Shown here: piece after piece, positions 10,422 to 17,976 of the stretch | How positions within the stretch are numbered: the stretch's first letter is position 1 | Layout of the letters: the number at the start of each line of letters is the position of its first letter | Origin: a virus | Strand: one strand, 5' to 3' | Length of the DNA stretch: 42,786 nucleotides | IMG/VR virus record: IMGVR_UViG_3300032092_000070 | Location: 1-42,786 of that record | Translations under genes and position numbers: made by a program | Notes under the pieces: generated by a model | The model's database searches: none | What the model was told of the DNA's origin: nothing | What the model saw: only the letters and a program-made list of their open reading frames with translations

Positions 10422-11425
10422 GCAGAAGCAGGTTTATATTTATAGATTCTAACCTCTCTGTTTAATTCTTTTGGTGAACCACCACCAATTTGAGAATCAA
10501 AAGTTATTGTTTCTGATGTAAGAGAAGTACCTGCTTGAACAACCCATTTTGCAGTAAGCATAGCAGGTTTTCCAACTCCATTAAATCTGGTATACCACCA
10601 TCTTGAACCACCAGCCTTAAAGATATATGTATAATCTCCAGAATCGTATGTAGGATAATAGTCTACTTCAAACTCCCAGATTTCATTGCTAGGCTTTGAA
10701 AACGATGAAGTTACATTAGTAATATTTGTGCTTGATTGGAAGTTTTGAACAAAAATTTCGTACAACCCATACAATCCTGTTGCAAGGGTTCCTTCAACAA
10801 TAGAATTCCAACCGCTACCATTATGAAACTCTAATCTTGATGTAGTAGTATTGAATCTTAAATCCCCGCTTGATGGTACAACAGGACGCTGAGAAGTTGT
10901 TCCTTGTGGCAATCTAACAGCATCATTTGTTGTGAATCTTGAATAACCACCAAACTCAATAGAAGGCGTATTGAACAACACACCTTGTGTAGAAATAAAA
11001 CTTATTCTGCTGTTTTGCAAACCAGTTGGAGATTGGGCTCTTAATACAATATCTCCTGCATTTAATTCAATCGTTCCATCCGTCACACCAACACCACCGC
11101 TAGAACCACCATTAAGAATTAAACTATTTTCATTAATACCATTACCTAGTGGCTGTATGGTAAGTGGGGCTCCAAGAGTTAAACCAAGTATTTTGTTGGT
11201 AACTACACCTGCTTCGTTAATGTTTTTTAATTGCGTTTTCTTTAACGCACCAGCCGTATCAACAACAAGTGTATACTCGTCATTGGTAAGCGTGGCAAGG
11301 TTAGATTGAGCAGTAATCGCTGACGGGTCAAGTGTAGCAGAATCAATCATTCCGTTAAGACCAGCGGCTGTGACGATTTCGCCAGAAACCCACGGAGGGC
11401 TTTTACCAGAGTTAATTTGTGGCAT
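10418..11425 (-). CDS. Tail fibre or appendage protein, 335 aa
   Basis: Begins with a proline-rich segment and a GEIVTAAGLNGMID stretch of the kind seen at the virion-attachment end of phage fibre and baseplate appendages. This is followed by Asn/Ser/Gly/Thr-rich beta-type sequence (residues 90-215) with an SSGDLRFNTTTSRLEFHNGSGW segment. The last third is a compact Tyr/Trp-containing beta domain that could bind the host surface. It sits between the tail nozzle-like gene and the small virion gene. Receptor binding is inferred from architecture. Confidence 0.65.
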   Translation of the reverse strand: MPQINSGKSPPWVSGEIVTAAGLNGMIDSATLDPSAITAQSNLATLTNDEYTLVVDTAGALKKTQLKNINEAGVVTNKILGLTLGAPLTIQPLGNGINENSLILNGGSSGGVGVTDGTIELNAGDIVLRAQSPTGLQNSRISFISTQGVLFNTPSIEFGGYSRFTTNDAVRLPQGTTSQRPVVPSSGDLRFNTTTSRLEFHNGSGWNSIVEGTLATGLYGLYEIFVQNFQSSTNITNVTSSFSKPSNEIWEFEVDYYPTYDSGDYTYIFKAGGSRWWYTRFNGVGKPAMLTAKWVVQAGTSLTSETITFDSQIGGGSPKELNREVRIYKYKPASA

Positions 11426-11426
11426 A

Positions 11427-13061
11427 TTATTTCTTTGAGATTAAGTTTTTGCTCTTTTGGCTAGCATAAGCATAGACAGAGCGAATGAAGGGTCGGAAGT
11501 TTCCTACGAACTGAAAACGAAGTCCAGTGCCAAATTTTCTGATTGGTGTTCTTCTAGTCTCGTCATTGTTGGTAGGTGAAGTGTAGTCGTCAATCAAGGC
11601 ATAGGAATCCTCATTTGAGACATCTACATAGGTTGCAATTTCTGAGCCAATCTGGAAATCGAAATCTATTTCGGCTGAACTGAATCGCTTGTCGTTAAAC
11701 GAGCCGAATGTATATCTTCTTGTCTTAAGTGACGAGTCAATGGTTATTGGAGTAAACGCCAAAGCCTCAAGTCTTGCCCCTTCCGTATCAAGTTTAAATG
11801 CAGGGTCGTTCAGTTTAGGCTTACCTATCTGAGAGCCGTATTCATCGTAGTCGAGTTCTTCGGTCAAGAATACACCCTCGTTTGAGTCAACAATGAAGAG
11901 CCGTCTGATGTTGTCTTTCTTGGCTACAATAAAATTAAATACATCTATCCCAGCAGGGTAAGTGTCAACAGACTCCCAAGCATTAAGGATGAAGTTGTAA
12001 ATAAGAACGGCATTGTTCTTGTCAGAGTTATCAAGAGGGACAGCGAGGTAATAACGATTATCCCAATAAACAGCCACAGAACGATAAGCGTAAGTTCTAT
12101 TGATTCGCTTAATGACATCGTTAATAGGGGCTGAGATTGGCTGGGCTGAGGTCAACAAACGCATCGCCTCGTTAGAGCCGACCTGCGTTGGATTCATTGC
12201 GTACACCCCGTTATCAGACAAGAAGATTATGCCTCCATTGGCTTGCACTACGCTACGCTTGGCTAAGCACCCGACATCCGTAACCAGCGTTTTGATAAAG
12301 CAGTCAGTAGACAGGGCATCACCAGTCACATAGCGACCAACGCCTAAGTTCACATAGAACACGCTGTGACGCATAAAGACAGTGAACTCATTCAGCGTCC
12401 AAGGAGCAATAGCAACCACCTCATCGTTACCTCCGTTATTAAAGGTAAACGCATCAAGCAAGTCCCAATGGGCGTATTCAAGATAATTGCTGACGCAGAC
12501 TGTATCTCTGTTTCTAGCCGCAACGCCTGTGCTAATATGTTTTCCTTGTGCAATCAATCTGTTGCCATAGTAGAGCAACTGAGAGCAGTTAGGAAATTCA
12601 TGTCCTGTTCCAGTCGGAGACGGCAACGCAATTATGGTTGTCGCCATATCCCACATAAGAGGACGCTTGCTGTACCCTCTAGTGATAAAAACCCTGTCAA
12701 TTGCTTGGATGACATCACAGCCATCGCTGGTAGTGATAGTTTCTCCAACAGGGAATGAGATTGGCAGAGACAGAATCTCAGTCTGTGGGTTATAATACCA
12801 CAGTTTATCTGTAGTAACTAGGACTATGATTTCTTGCCCGTTAGCGTCAATATAGGTGCAAGTTCCGTAGATATCTTGCCCAACAATACCACCAATGGTT
12901 TTACGCTGAAGCCCCCGTCTAGGGGTAGCAACGCCTCTATCTAAGCGATAGTTGATTGACTCAGAAACATATCCCTCTGGCAACGAGGACGGATTATCAC
13001 GACTATTTAAGCCAATGAATCCCTTGTCGCCATCACGAAGATATGTTCCTTGGTCAGCCAT
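11427..13061 (-). CDS. Tail nozzle / tubular protein B-like beta-propeller, 544 aa
   Basis: A 544-residue, beta-rich protein with repeated blade-like segments, for example residues 60-110 (a YNPQTEIL turn), 230-300 and 335-400. The beginning, which speaks of ground-state residues FIGLNSRDNPSSLPEGY, matches the opening style of podovirus tail nozzle proteins that assemble below the portal adaptor. It follows the adaptor-like and fibre-like genes. The ATG at 13061 overlaps the stop of the 45-aa gene (TAATG). The role as the distal DNA-conducting tube is inferred from family style and gene order. Confidence 0.65.
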   Translation of the reverse strand: MADQGTYLRDGDKGFIGLNSRDNPSSLPEGYVSESINYRLDRGVATPRRGLQRKTIGGIVGQDIYGTCTYIDANGQEIIVLVTTDKLWYYNPQTEILSLPISFPVGETITTSDGCDVIQAIDRVFITRGYSKRPLMWDMATTIIALPSPTGTGHEFPNCSQLLYYGNRLIAQGKHISTGVAARNRDTVCVSNYLEYAHWDLLDAFTFNNGGNDEVVAIAPWTLNEFTVFMRHSVFYVNLGVGRYVTGDALSTDCFIKTLVTDVGCLAKRSVVQANGGIIFLSDNGVYAMNPTQVGSNEAMRLLTSAQPISAPINDVIKRINRTYAYRSVAVYWDNRYYLAVPLDNSDKNNAVLIYNFILNAWESVDTYPAGIDVFNFIVAKKDNIRRLFIVDSNEGVFLTEELDYDEYGSQIGKPKLNDPAFKLDTEGARLEALAFTPITIDSSLKTRRYTFGSFNDKRFSSAEIDFDFQIGSEIATYVDVSNEDSYALIDDYTSPTNNDETRRTPIRKFGTGLRFQFVGNFRPFIRSVYAYASQKSKNLISKK

Positions 13062-13198
13062 TAATCCTTAGATTTAAGTTTGCGGAGGACTTCCTTGCCC
13101 CAGACAACTTTCTTGGATTCGGCATTCTTCACGCCAGCATAGAAGCCAGCAATAAAGAGGATAGAGCCAGAAATGAGATATAAAAGAAATTCAAACAT
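13061..13198 (-). CDS. Small membrane protein, 45 aa
   Basis: ATG at 13198, stop at 13061-13063 sharing a base with the next ATG (TAATG). The first about 22 residues are a hydrophobic segment (FEFLLYLISGSILFIAGFYA), followed by a basic tail ending in KLKSKD. It fills the gap between the fibre-like and nozzle-like genes with no spare bases. One-pass topology and basic tail recall small virion or lysis-associated peptides; function unknown. Confidence 0.6.
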   Translation of the reverse strand: MFEFLLYLISGSILFIAGFYAGVKNAESKKVVWGKEVLRKLKSKD

Positions 13199-13199
13199 A

Positions 13200-14057
13200 T
13201 TATGAAATATACCAAGTGTTAGCGGATACCTTTACGAGATTTGTAACATATGAAGTTATAGTTGCAAAAGAACTTCCATTTATAGTAACACCCATACCTC
13301 CTTGAACAGAATAAGAACTAAGGGTATCAACAACTATAGTTATTTCGTTTCCGTTTGACCAACCAGCGGATGAATCATCAAGAACAGTCATACTGAACCC
13401 CATACCACCGCTAGCAAGAAACGCAATGTTTCCAACATCGCTAGTTGAAAGATTTCCTCCAGATGTATATGTTGTGACTGTTTTTGCAACAGGTGGAACT
13501 GATGTTAAATATCCTGCTGGGTTCGTTGATAACGGATAAAAATTAGCCGTAGCGTAAGTTGAAACATCAGATGCTGTCTGATATCCAAGACCAGAGATAT
13601 ATGTAGTAAGGTCTGTTTGGCTTGTGACTGTGCCAGTTATAGAACCCCAAGCCACAGAGCCACCACCACCACCTGTAGCCACAGCCCAAGCCGCATTCTT
13701 ACGGACATACTCAGAACCATCGCTGGGAGCATCACCAATATAACCTTGAGAAGTCACATATGACTGCGTAGCATAATTACTCATTCCAGAAATTGTCTGG
13801 TAAGTGCTAGCCGCAGTTCCAATGGTTAAAAAAACGCTATTCGCTTGAGCAATAGTTAGATATCCGCTGATGCTAGCCCCAGCAGGAATCGTGACTGTGC
13901 CTGTAAAGGTAGGGCTCGCTTTAGGAGCAAAACCAGAAGTGACCCAAGTTTGGGTCGCCAGCGTACCAGCGTTGATTTCGTTGATTTTGGCTTGGGAAAT
14001 CTCGTTCCCAATCTCAACTACATTTGCAGGTAAATTTGGGCTAAGGAAGACAGACAT
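13200..14057 (-). CDS. Tail fibre-like protein with short repeats, 285 aa
   Basis: Low-complexity Ser/Thr/Tyr/Gly-rich protein. The middle carries recurring short units of the type YxTQSYVTSQGY / YISGLGYQT / TYATANFYPL (residues 85-180), typical of trimeric fibre shafts, with a five-glycine hinge near residue 135. The C-terminal 90 residues form a denser beta domain that could be a tip. The N-terminus (MSVFLSPNLPANVV) may be the attachment segment. Fibre assignment is from repeat style and its place among tail genes. Confidence 0.6.
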   Translation of the reverse strand: MSVFLSPNLPANVVEIGNEISQAKINEINAGTLATQTWVTSGFAPKASPTFTGTVTIPAGASISGYLTIAQANSVFLTIGTAASTYQTISGMSNYATQSYVTSQGYIGDAPSDGSEYVRKNAAWAVATGGGGGSVAWGSITGTVTSQTDLTTYISGLGYQTASDVSTYATANFYPLSTNPAGYLTSVPPVAKTVTTYTSGGNLSTSDVGNIAFLASGGMGFSMTVLDDSSAGWSNGNEITIVVDTLSSYSVQGGMGVTINGSSFATITSYVTNLVKVSANTWYIS

Positions 14058-14100
14058 ACGGGTTCGTTAGAGATGTTGTAATAGAAGTCGAAGCGTCTCA

Positions 14101-14400
14101 TTACACAACCGCATATGCGAGATGCACAGGGGTGGTAGCCGCAGAAGCCACAACACGGACTGTGCCGTTATAGTTATCAATATTGAAGAAAGTCGCTGGC
14201 TGGAGAATGATGCCAGTCGTATCGGTAGCAGACAGGATAACAGTCACAGTAGCAGTAGAGGACTGGTTCTGGATGATGATGCTGATACGCTTTTCGTGGG
14301 CTTGAGCCGCAGACAGCAATGTGACAATAGATGTATTGACATTGGTAGTCGAGTGCGTAAACGACTTAAGGAACGGGGATGATACGGAGATTATTGACAT
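14101..14400 (-). CDS. Small beta-rich head or tail accessory protein, 99 aa
   Basis: Almost wholly alternating hydrophobic and Thr/Ser residues, predicting a small beta-sandwich. It contains the typical decoration-type run ISIIIQNQSSTATVTV. It is placed between the adaptor-like gene and the fibre-like gene, 3 bases after the 255-aa gene. It could be a capsid decoration protein or a fibre adaptor; I do not recognise a named family. Confidence 0.55.
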   Translation of the reverse strand: MSIISVSSPFLKSFTHSTTNVNTSIVTLLSAAQAHEKRISIIIQNQSSTATVTVILSATDTTGIILQPATFFNIDNYNGTVRVVASAATTPVHLAYAVV

Positions 14401-14403
14401 AAA

Positions 14404-15171
14404 TTAGTAGGTGTTTCTCATATTGATTTTACCGAATTGACCCTGCTGACGGAGGAACTTGTCGTATTCTTGCTCAAGCACCTGCGTAGCCTTACCTTCG
14501 ATGACTGTAGCCTCGTTAATCATTGTTTCGGAGACATACCAGTTAGCCGCAGAGCCCCAAGCGAGGAATGAGCCAAAGATGTAGGGTATTTCGATTTTTG
14601 CCCAGAGAGTGGGGTGTGTGTTAGGATTCTGACCAGCCGTGGTTGATGTGGCTAGGCAGGTATAAAAATTGCCGTAGTGAGGTCTGCCAGCGACAGGGGT
14701 CTTAGAGCCTGTGCCAGAGCCAGAGTCAAAGTAGATTTGGCTACCTTGATAGTACGGGATTGTAGCGATATAGGGGTCGCCAGTAAGAGCAGGGCATTTA
14801 AGCCTGTACTGATATGTGCCTGTAGCAAGGATGCTAGGCAGAATGATTCTGATTTCAGAACCAGTATTGTAAATCTGATAATCGATTTGGACAGCCGTAG
14901 AGGTATCCTGCGGGTTCTTGTTCCAGACCCCTAAGATTTCAGATGCGGAAGCGGAAGGAACGAAGTAGTTCGTGCCGCTAGCGTCTTGTGTTGTGGTGAA
15001 GTCGTCCAGACGGCAGACCTCAAACCAGTTGTTGGATTCCCAAGCCTCACGCATTCTAGCGTTGGCGAAGTCACGGAACTGGGAAAATGTTTCGTCCGTG
15101 ATGTTGTGGCGGTCATTACCAGAGTATTGAAGTGCATCAAACAGCACTTGGCTGAAATCTGTAGTTCTCAT
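14404..15171 (-). CDS. Head-tail adaptor / tail tubular protein A-like, 255 aa
   Basis: The N-terminal 55 residues and the last 55 (around MINEATVIEGKATQVLEQEYDKFL) are helical, and the middle is beta, the arrangement of gp11-type adaptors that bind beneath the portal. Inserted at about residues 160-200 is a GNFYTCLATSTTAGQNP segment with a trailing Trp that resembles a small carbohydrate-binding module. Its ATG at 15171 overlaps the stop of the 121-aa gene (ATGA). The gene order capsid, unknown, adaptor, tail supports the call. Confidence 0.6.
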   Translation of the reverse strand: MRTTDFSQVLFDALQYSGNDRHNITDETFSQFRDFANARMREAWESNNWFEVCRLDDFTTTQDASGTNYFVPSASASEILGVWNKNPQDTSTAVQIDYQIYNTGSEIRIILPSILATGTYQYRLKCPALTGDPYIATIPYYQGSQIYFDSGSGTGSKTPVAGRPHYGNFYTCLATSTTAGQNPNTHPTLWAKIEIPYIFGSFLAWGSAANWYVSETMINEATVIEGKATQVLEQEYDKFLRQQGQFGKINMRNTY

Positions 15172-15533
15172 CTGGTAATGTATCCGTCAGCGGTGAATAT
15201 GGCTCCGTTAACGCAAGCCTTTTTAGCGTAGTTCTTTACAGCGGTTTCTGGGTTGTCTCGTAAGAATTCACGCATAAATGTCTTGTCCTCCCAGCAGTCA
15301 TAACCAAGGCGTTGACCCCAGTAATGCCACGCTTGAACAGGAATAGATGCGATTTTCTGTCCGACACCTTCTATGGCTTTGTTTTCATTGAAGCGGTCAA
15401 AATGCCCAGCCTGTTTCGCAACAGCCCTAGCCTTAACCTCTTCCTGTCTCCAGCCACGGACGAGTTCCTCCGTCACCCTCTTTTGAAGATGCGGAGGAAC
15501 CACCTCAGCCAGACTCCGTATAAAGTCTGACAT
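15168..15533 (-). CDS. Conserved-position head protein, 121 aa, unknown
   Basis: A helical, basic protein (about 120 residues) with a Trp-rich centre (VQAWHYWGQRLGYDCWEDK) located seven bases after the capsid gene and overlapping the adaptor gene by four bases. The position suggests a head-completion or connector component. No motif supports a more precise call. Confidence 0.55.
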   Translation of the reverse strand: MSDFIRSLAEVVPPHLQKRVTEELVRGWRQEEVKARAVAKQAGHFDRFNENKAIEGVGQKIASIPVQAWHYWGQRLGYDCWEDKTFMREFLRDNPETAVKNYAKKACVNGAIFTADGYITR

Positions 15534-15540
15534 CCGTTAA

Positions 15541-16569
15541 TTAGGAGGCGAAGTCGAAGACCCCGAAGGCGAGCGGGTTGTAGACGCAGAGTCCAGCAAC
15601 GGCTTCGATGAGGCGAGCCTCACCACCACCAGCGTTGGGCAGAGCAGTCACACCAGCGACATTGCCGCCATAGCGAACTTCAACTTGGTCGAACGGGATG
15701 ACATAACCAGCGAAGGTTGAGCCAACGCCAGCCGACACTCTGAGGAAGTGCGAAGGGTGCAGACGGAGTTTACCGAAGTCGCCTTCAAACACATCGACAG
15801 AGGAGATGTAGGACTGGGAGTCAGACTCTCTGTTGAGGGTGCGGATGGCTGTCATCGGGGCTGTGCCTGTGCCTTGGGTTGAGGTGTAGGCGAGGTTCGT
15901 GAACGCTCTCTTGAGGGCAGAGCCGCAAAGGAGGTCGAAGTCACGATACTGACCAGTCTGTGTGTAGATGCCTGTGAGGACATTCTGGACAGTCACTTCA
16001 GTCAGATTGGCTGTGCCAACAGACGAGCGGTTGGCGGCAGGGGTAGCGAACTGGGTGTCGTAAGGCAGGACTGTGTCAACAGAGCCCGAAGGAGCGAGCC
16101 ACTTGTCGAGACCACGGGTGATGTACGGAACTGTGCCGTTGTCCAGTTGGGCTCCCTGCGTACCGCAGAAAGTGGACTCCATATCACGCTTGAGGGCTTG
16201 GATGCCCTTGGCGACATTGTTGGCGAGTTCGTCACGGACACCAGCGACTGTGGAGATGTCCTGTGTCAGAGGCGACACACGGACGGCTCTGCGGAAGATT
16301 TGGATGTAGTTGCTGAGTTCAGCACGATAGACTTGGGCTCCATCCTTGACATAGTTTTCGTAGGTGGTGACATCCGTGCCATCGACTGTACCAGTTGTCT
16401 TGGGAGTCGGAAGGCGGTCAGCCTGCCATCTGAAAAGGGTATTGCCAGGTTTTGAGCCCTTCTTAGCCATCGATGTGAAAGGAGTATCCTTAGCATCGAC
16501 CAGCGAGATGAGGTCAGCGAGTTCTTCTCTCTTACCAGATGAGAAGGAAGGTTCTGTGAGATTTGCCAT
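15541..16569 (-). CDS. Major capsid protein, 342 aa (SU10/DUF5309-like)
   Basis: The N-terminal region VDAKDTPFTSMAKKGSKPGN followed by FRWQADRLP matches the style of the SU10-type (DUF5309) HK97-fold capsid family. The region LKRDMESTFCGTQGA near residue 125 is the spine-helix segment typical of that family. The length of 342 residues is normal. It follows the acidic scaffold-like gene by 20 bases. Codons here are richer in G/C than in the distal tail genes, as is common for a highly expressed capsid gene. No Shine-Dalgarno sequence is seen; the start is preceded by an A/T-rich stretch. Confidence 0.85.
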   Translation of the reverse strand: MANLTEPSFSSGKREELADLISLVDAKDTPFTSMAKKGSKPGNTLFRWQADRLPTPKTTGTVDGTDVTTYENYVKDGAQVYRAELSNYIQIFRRAVRVSPLTQDISTVAGVRDELANNVAKGIQALKRDMESTFCGTQGAQLDNGTVPYITRGLDKWLAPSGSVDTVLPYDTQFATPAANRSSVGTANLTEVTVQNVLTGIYTQTGQYRDFDLLCGSALKRAFTNLAYTSTQGTGTAPMTAIRTLNRESDSQSYISSVDVFEGDFGKLRLHPSHFLRVSAGVGSTFAGYVIPFDQVEVRYGGNVAGVTALPNAGGGEARLIEAVAGLCVYNPLAFGVFDFAS

Positions 16570-16589
16570 AGTATTATATAGGTTTTAGA

Positions 16590-17603
16590 TTACAGGAATC
16601 GGTTAGCGATAATAGATTGAAGGTCATCTCGGTTACCAGTAGCACCAAAACGCTTTTGGGCATCACGAACCTTAGCCTCTTGTGGAGGGACATAGGCAGG
16701 GGTTGCTGTACGCTTTGGCTGAGCAGGTGCTGTCTTGACGGGTGTACCAGAACGCTTTGAAGACTCTCTGGTCTTCACGCCTCTGATGTAATCGCCTAGC
16801 ACCATCTTGTAATCTGGGAATCTGGTAATCTCGGGGAAGTGCTTGAGGAAGGAATCGGCAATCTGCCGTTCGCTAGAACTCTTGTCTTTCCACCAAGGGT
16901 ACTCCTTGTGAGCCACTTGTTCAATCTGAGCGTATTGCTCGATGTATCTGGCTCGGGCTGGCAGATGTTCTTCCAGAGCGTCAAGGGCTTTAATCTTGAT
17001 TCTGCGAATATCTTCAGCGGAGTAATCCGTCTCATTACCATCTTTATCAGTTACAGTTGCACCATCGGGGTTCATTTCGCACCAGCGTCTGATTTGCTTG
17101 GCTTGTTCAGCCTCACGGCTGACTTCGTCAATAGTCTTAAGGTTGGTGTACGGGTTATCGGACTTAGGAGTTTGTGCTGGCTTTTCAGCCTCTTGCGACA
17201 ATCGCTCAACTTCAGTCCGTAATCTTTCCACTTCTGCTTCCGCTTCTCTCCGTTTGGCAGAGAGTTTATCAATGCGTTTCTTTACACCCTTTGGCAGTCC
17301 ACGCTCAAGTTCATCATCTTCAGACTTGGTTTCTTCGGTTTCCTCGGAGTCTTCTGACTGTTCTTGCTCGCTTTCTGTATTGGTTTCCTGTGAAAGAACT
17401 TCACTATCTTCTTCGGAGGTCGCTTGACCCTCCGTCTCGGTCTGTTTCTGGGAGTCCGAATCCTCCGCTACTTCCTCACCTCCTAGGAAGGTCTTGCCAA
17501 TAATATCGGCAAGTTTTGATTGGTCAAAGGCTGAGGGTGTGCCTTCGTTTGTCGTGGGGTTATTTGATTCCGTCCCAAGGTCGGATTGATTTTCTGTATT
17601 CAT
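16590..17603 (-). CDS. Capsid scaffold-like protein, 337 aa
   Basis: Residues 1-100 are extremely acidic (Glu/Ser/Asp/Thr repeats), residues 100-150 are a charged coiled coil, and the C-terminal third is basic with Pro-rich stretches. This acidic/coiled/basic plan, and its position between portal and major capsid protein, are typical of scaffolding proteins. No protease motif is visible. The ATG at 17603 follows a 127-bp gap that contains a possible promoter. Confidence 0.75.
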   Translation of the reverse strand: MNTENQSDLGTESNNPTTNEGTPSAFDQSKLADIIGKTFLGGEEVAEDSDSQKQTETEGQATSEEDSEVLSQETNTESEQEQSEDSEETEETKSEDDELERGLPKGVKKRIDKLSAKRREAEAEVERLRTEVERLSQEAEKPAQTPKSDNPYTNLKTIDEVSREAEQAKQIRRWCEMNPDGATVTDKDGNETDYSAEDIRRIKIKALDALEEHLPARARYIEQYAQIEQVAHKEYPWWKDKSSSERQIADSFLKHFPEITRFPDYKMVLGDYIRGVKTRESSKRSGTPVKTAPAQPKRTATPAYVPPQEAKVRDAQKRFGATGNRDDLQSIIANRFL

Positions 17604-17670
17604 TAGAGAAAGGTCTAAAGTCCTATATTGTTATAGCAGGGTTTTATAGTCCCAGAACTGTTGGCAAAAT

Positions 17671-17699
17671 CTTTTATTTTTAGGCGTAAGCAAGTTCAA
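17671..17699 (-). promoter_or_regulatory. Possible promoter for the scaffold-capsid genes
   Basis: In the 127-bp gap before the scaffold gene the minus strand reads TTGAAC, 17 bases, TAAAAG, a moderate match to sigma70-type boxes. A dyad CAAACT-N2-AGTTTG lies at 17698-17711, overlapping the -35 edge. Only sequence resemblance supports this. Confidence 0.3.
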
Positions 17700-17730
17700 A
17701 CTACAGTTTGTACCATTTTCGCACGAAACA

Positions 17731-17973
17731 TCACTCTGGAGGTCTGCCTAAATCCTTCAGAACGGCATCACGGGTGGTCAGCAAGACAGCCTTGAATGAG
17801 TTCAAAGCCTCCGCTCGTCCGCAATGATACGCTCGGTCTTCGCCTCTATTTTCCTTCTGCAAGGCGTAAGCCGTCTCAGATTCAATAGAAGCATCAAGCA
17901 ACATAAGAGTCGCCTTCCAAAGAGGAGTATCTTTGTCAAAAGCGAAGCCGTGAATGATTTCTTGTGGTAGCAT
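17731..17973 (-). CDS. Small helical protein downstream of portal, 80 aa
   Basis: Begins three bases after the portal stop. Helical throughout, ending in a DAVLKDLGRPPE tail. Placement between portal and scaffold suggests a head-morphogenesis role. No family is recognised. Confidence 0.6.
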   Translation of the reverse strand: MLPQEIIHGFAFDKDTPLWKATLMLLDASIESETAYALQKENRGEDRAYHCGRAEALNSFKAVLLTTRDAVLKDLGRPPE

Positions 17974-17976
17974 AAA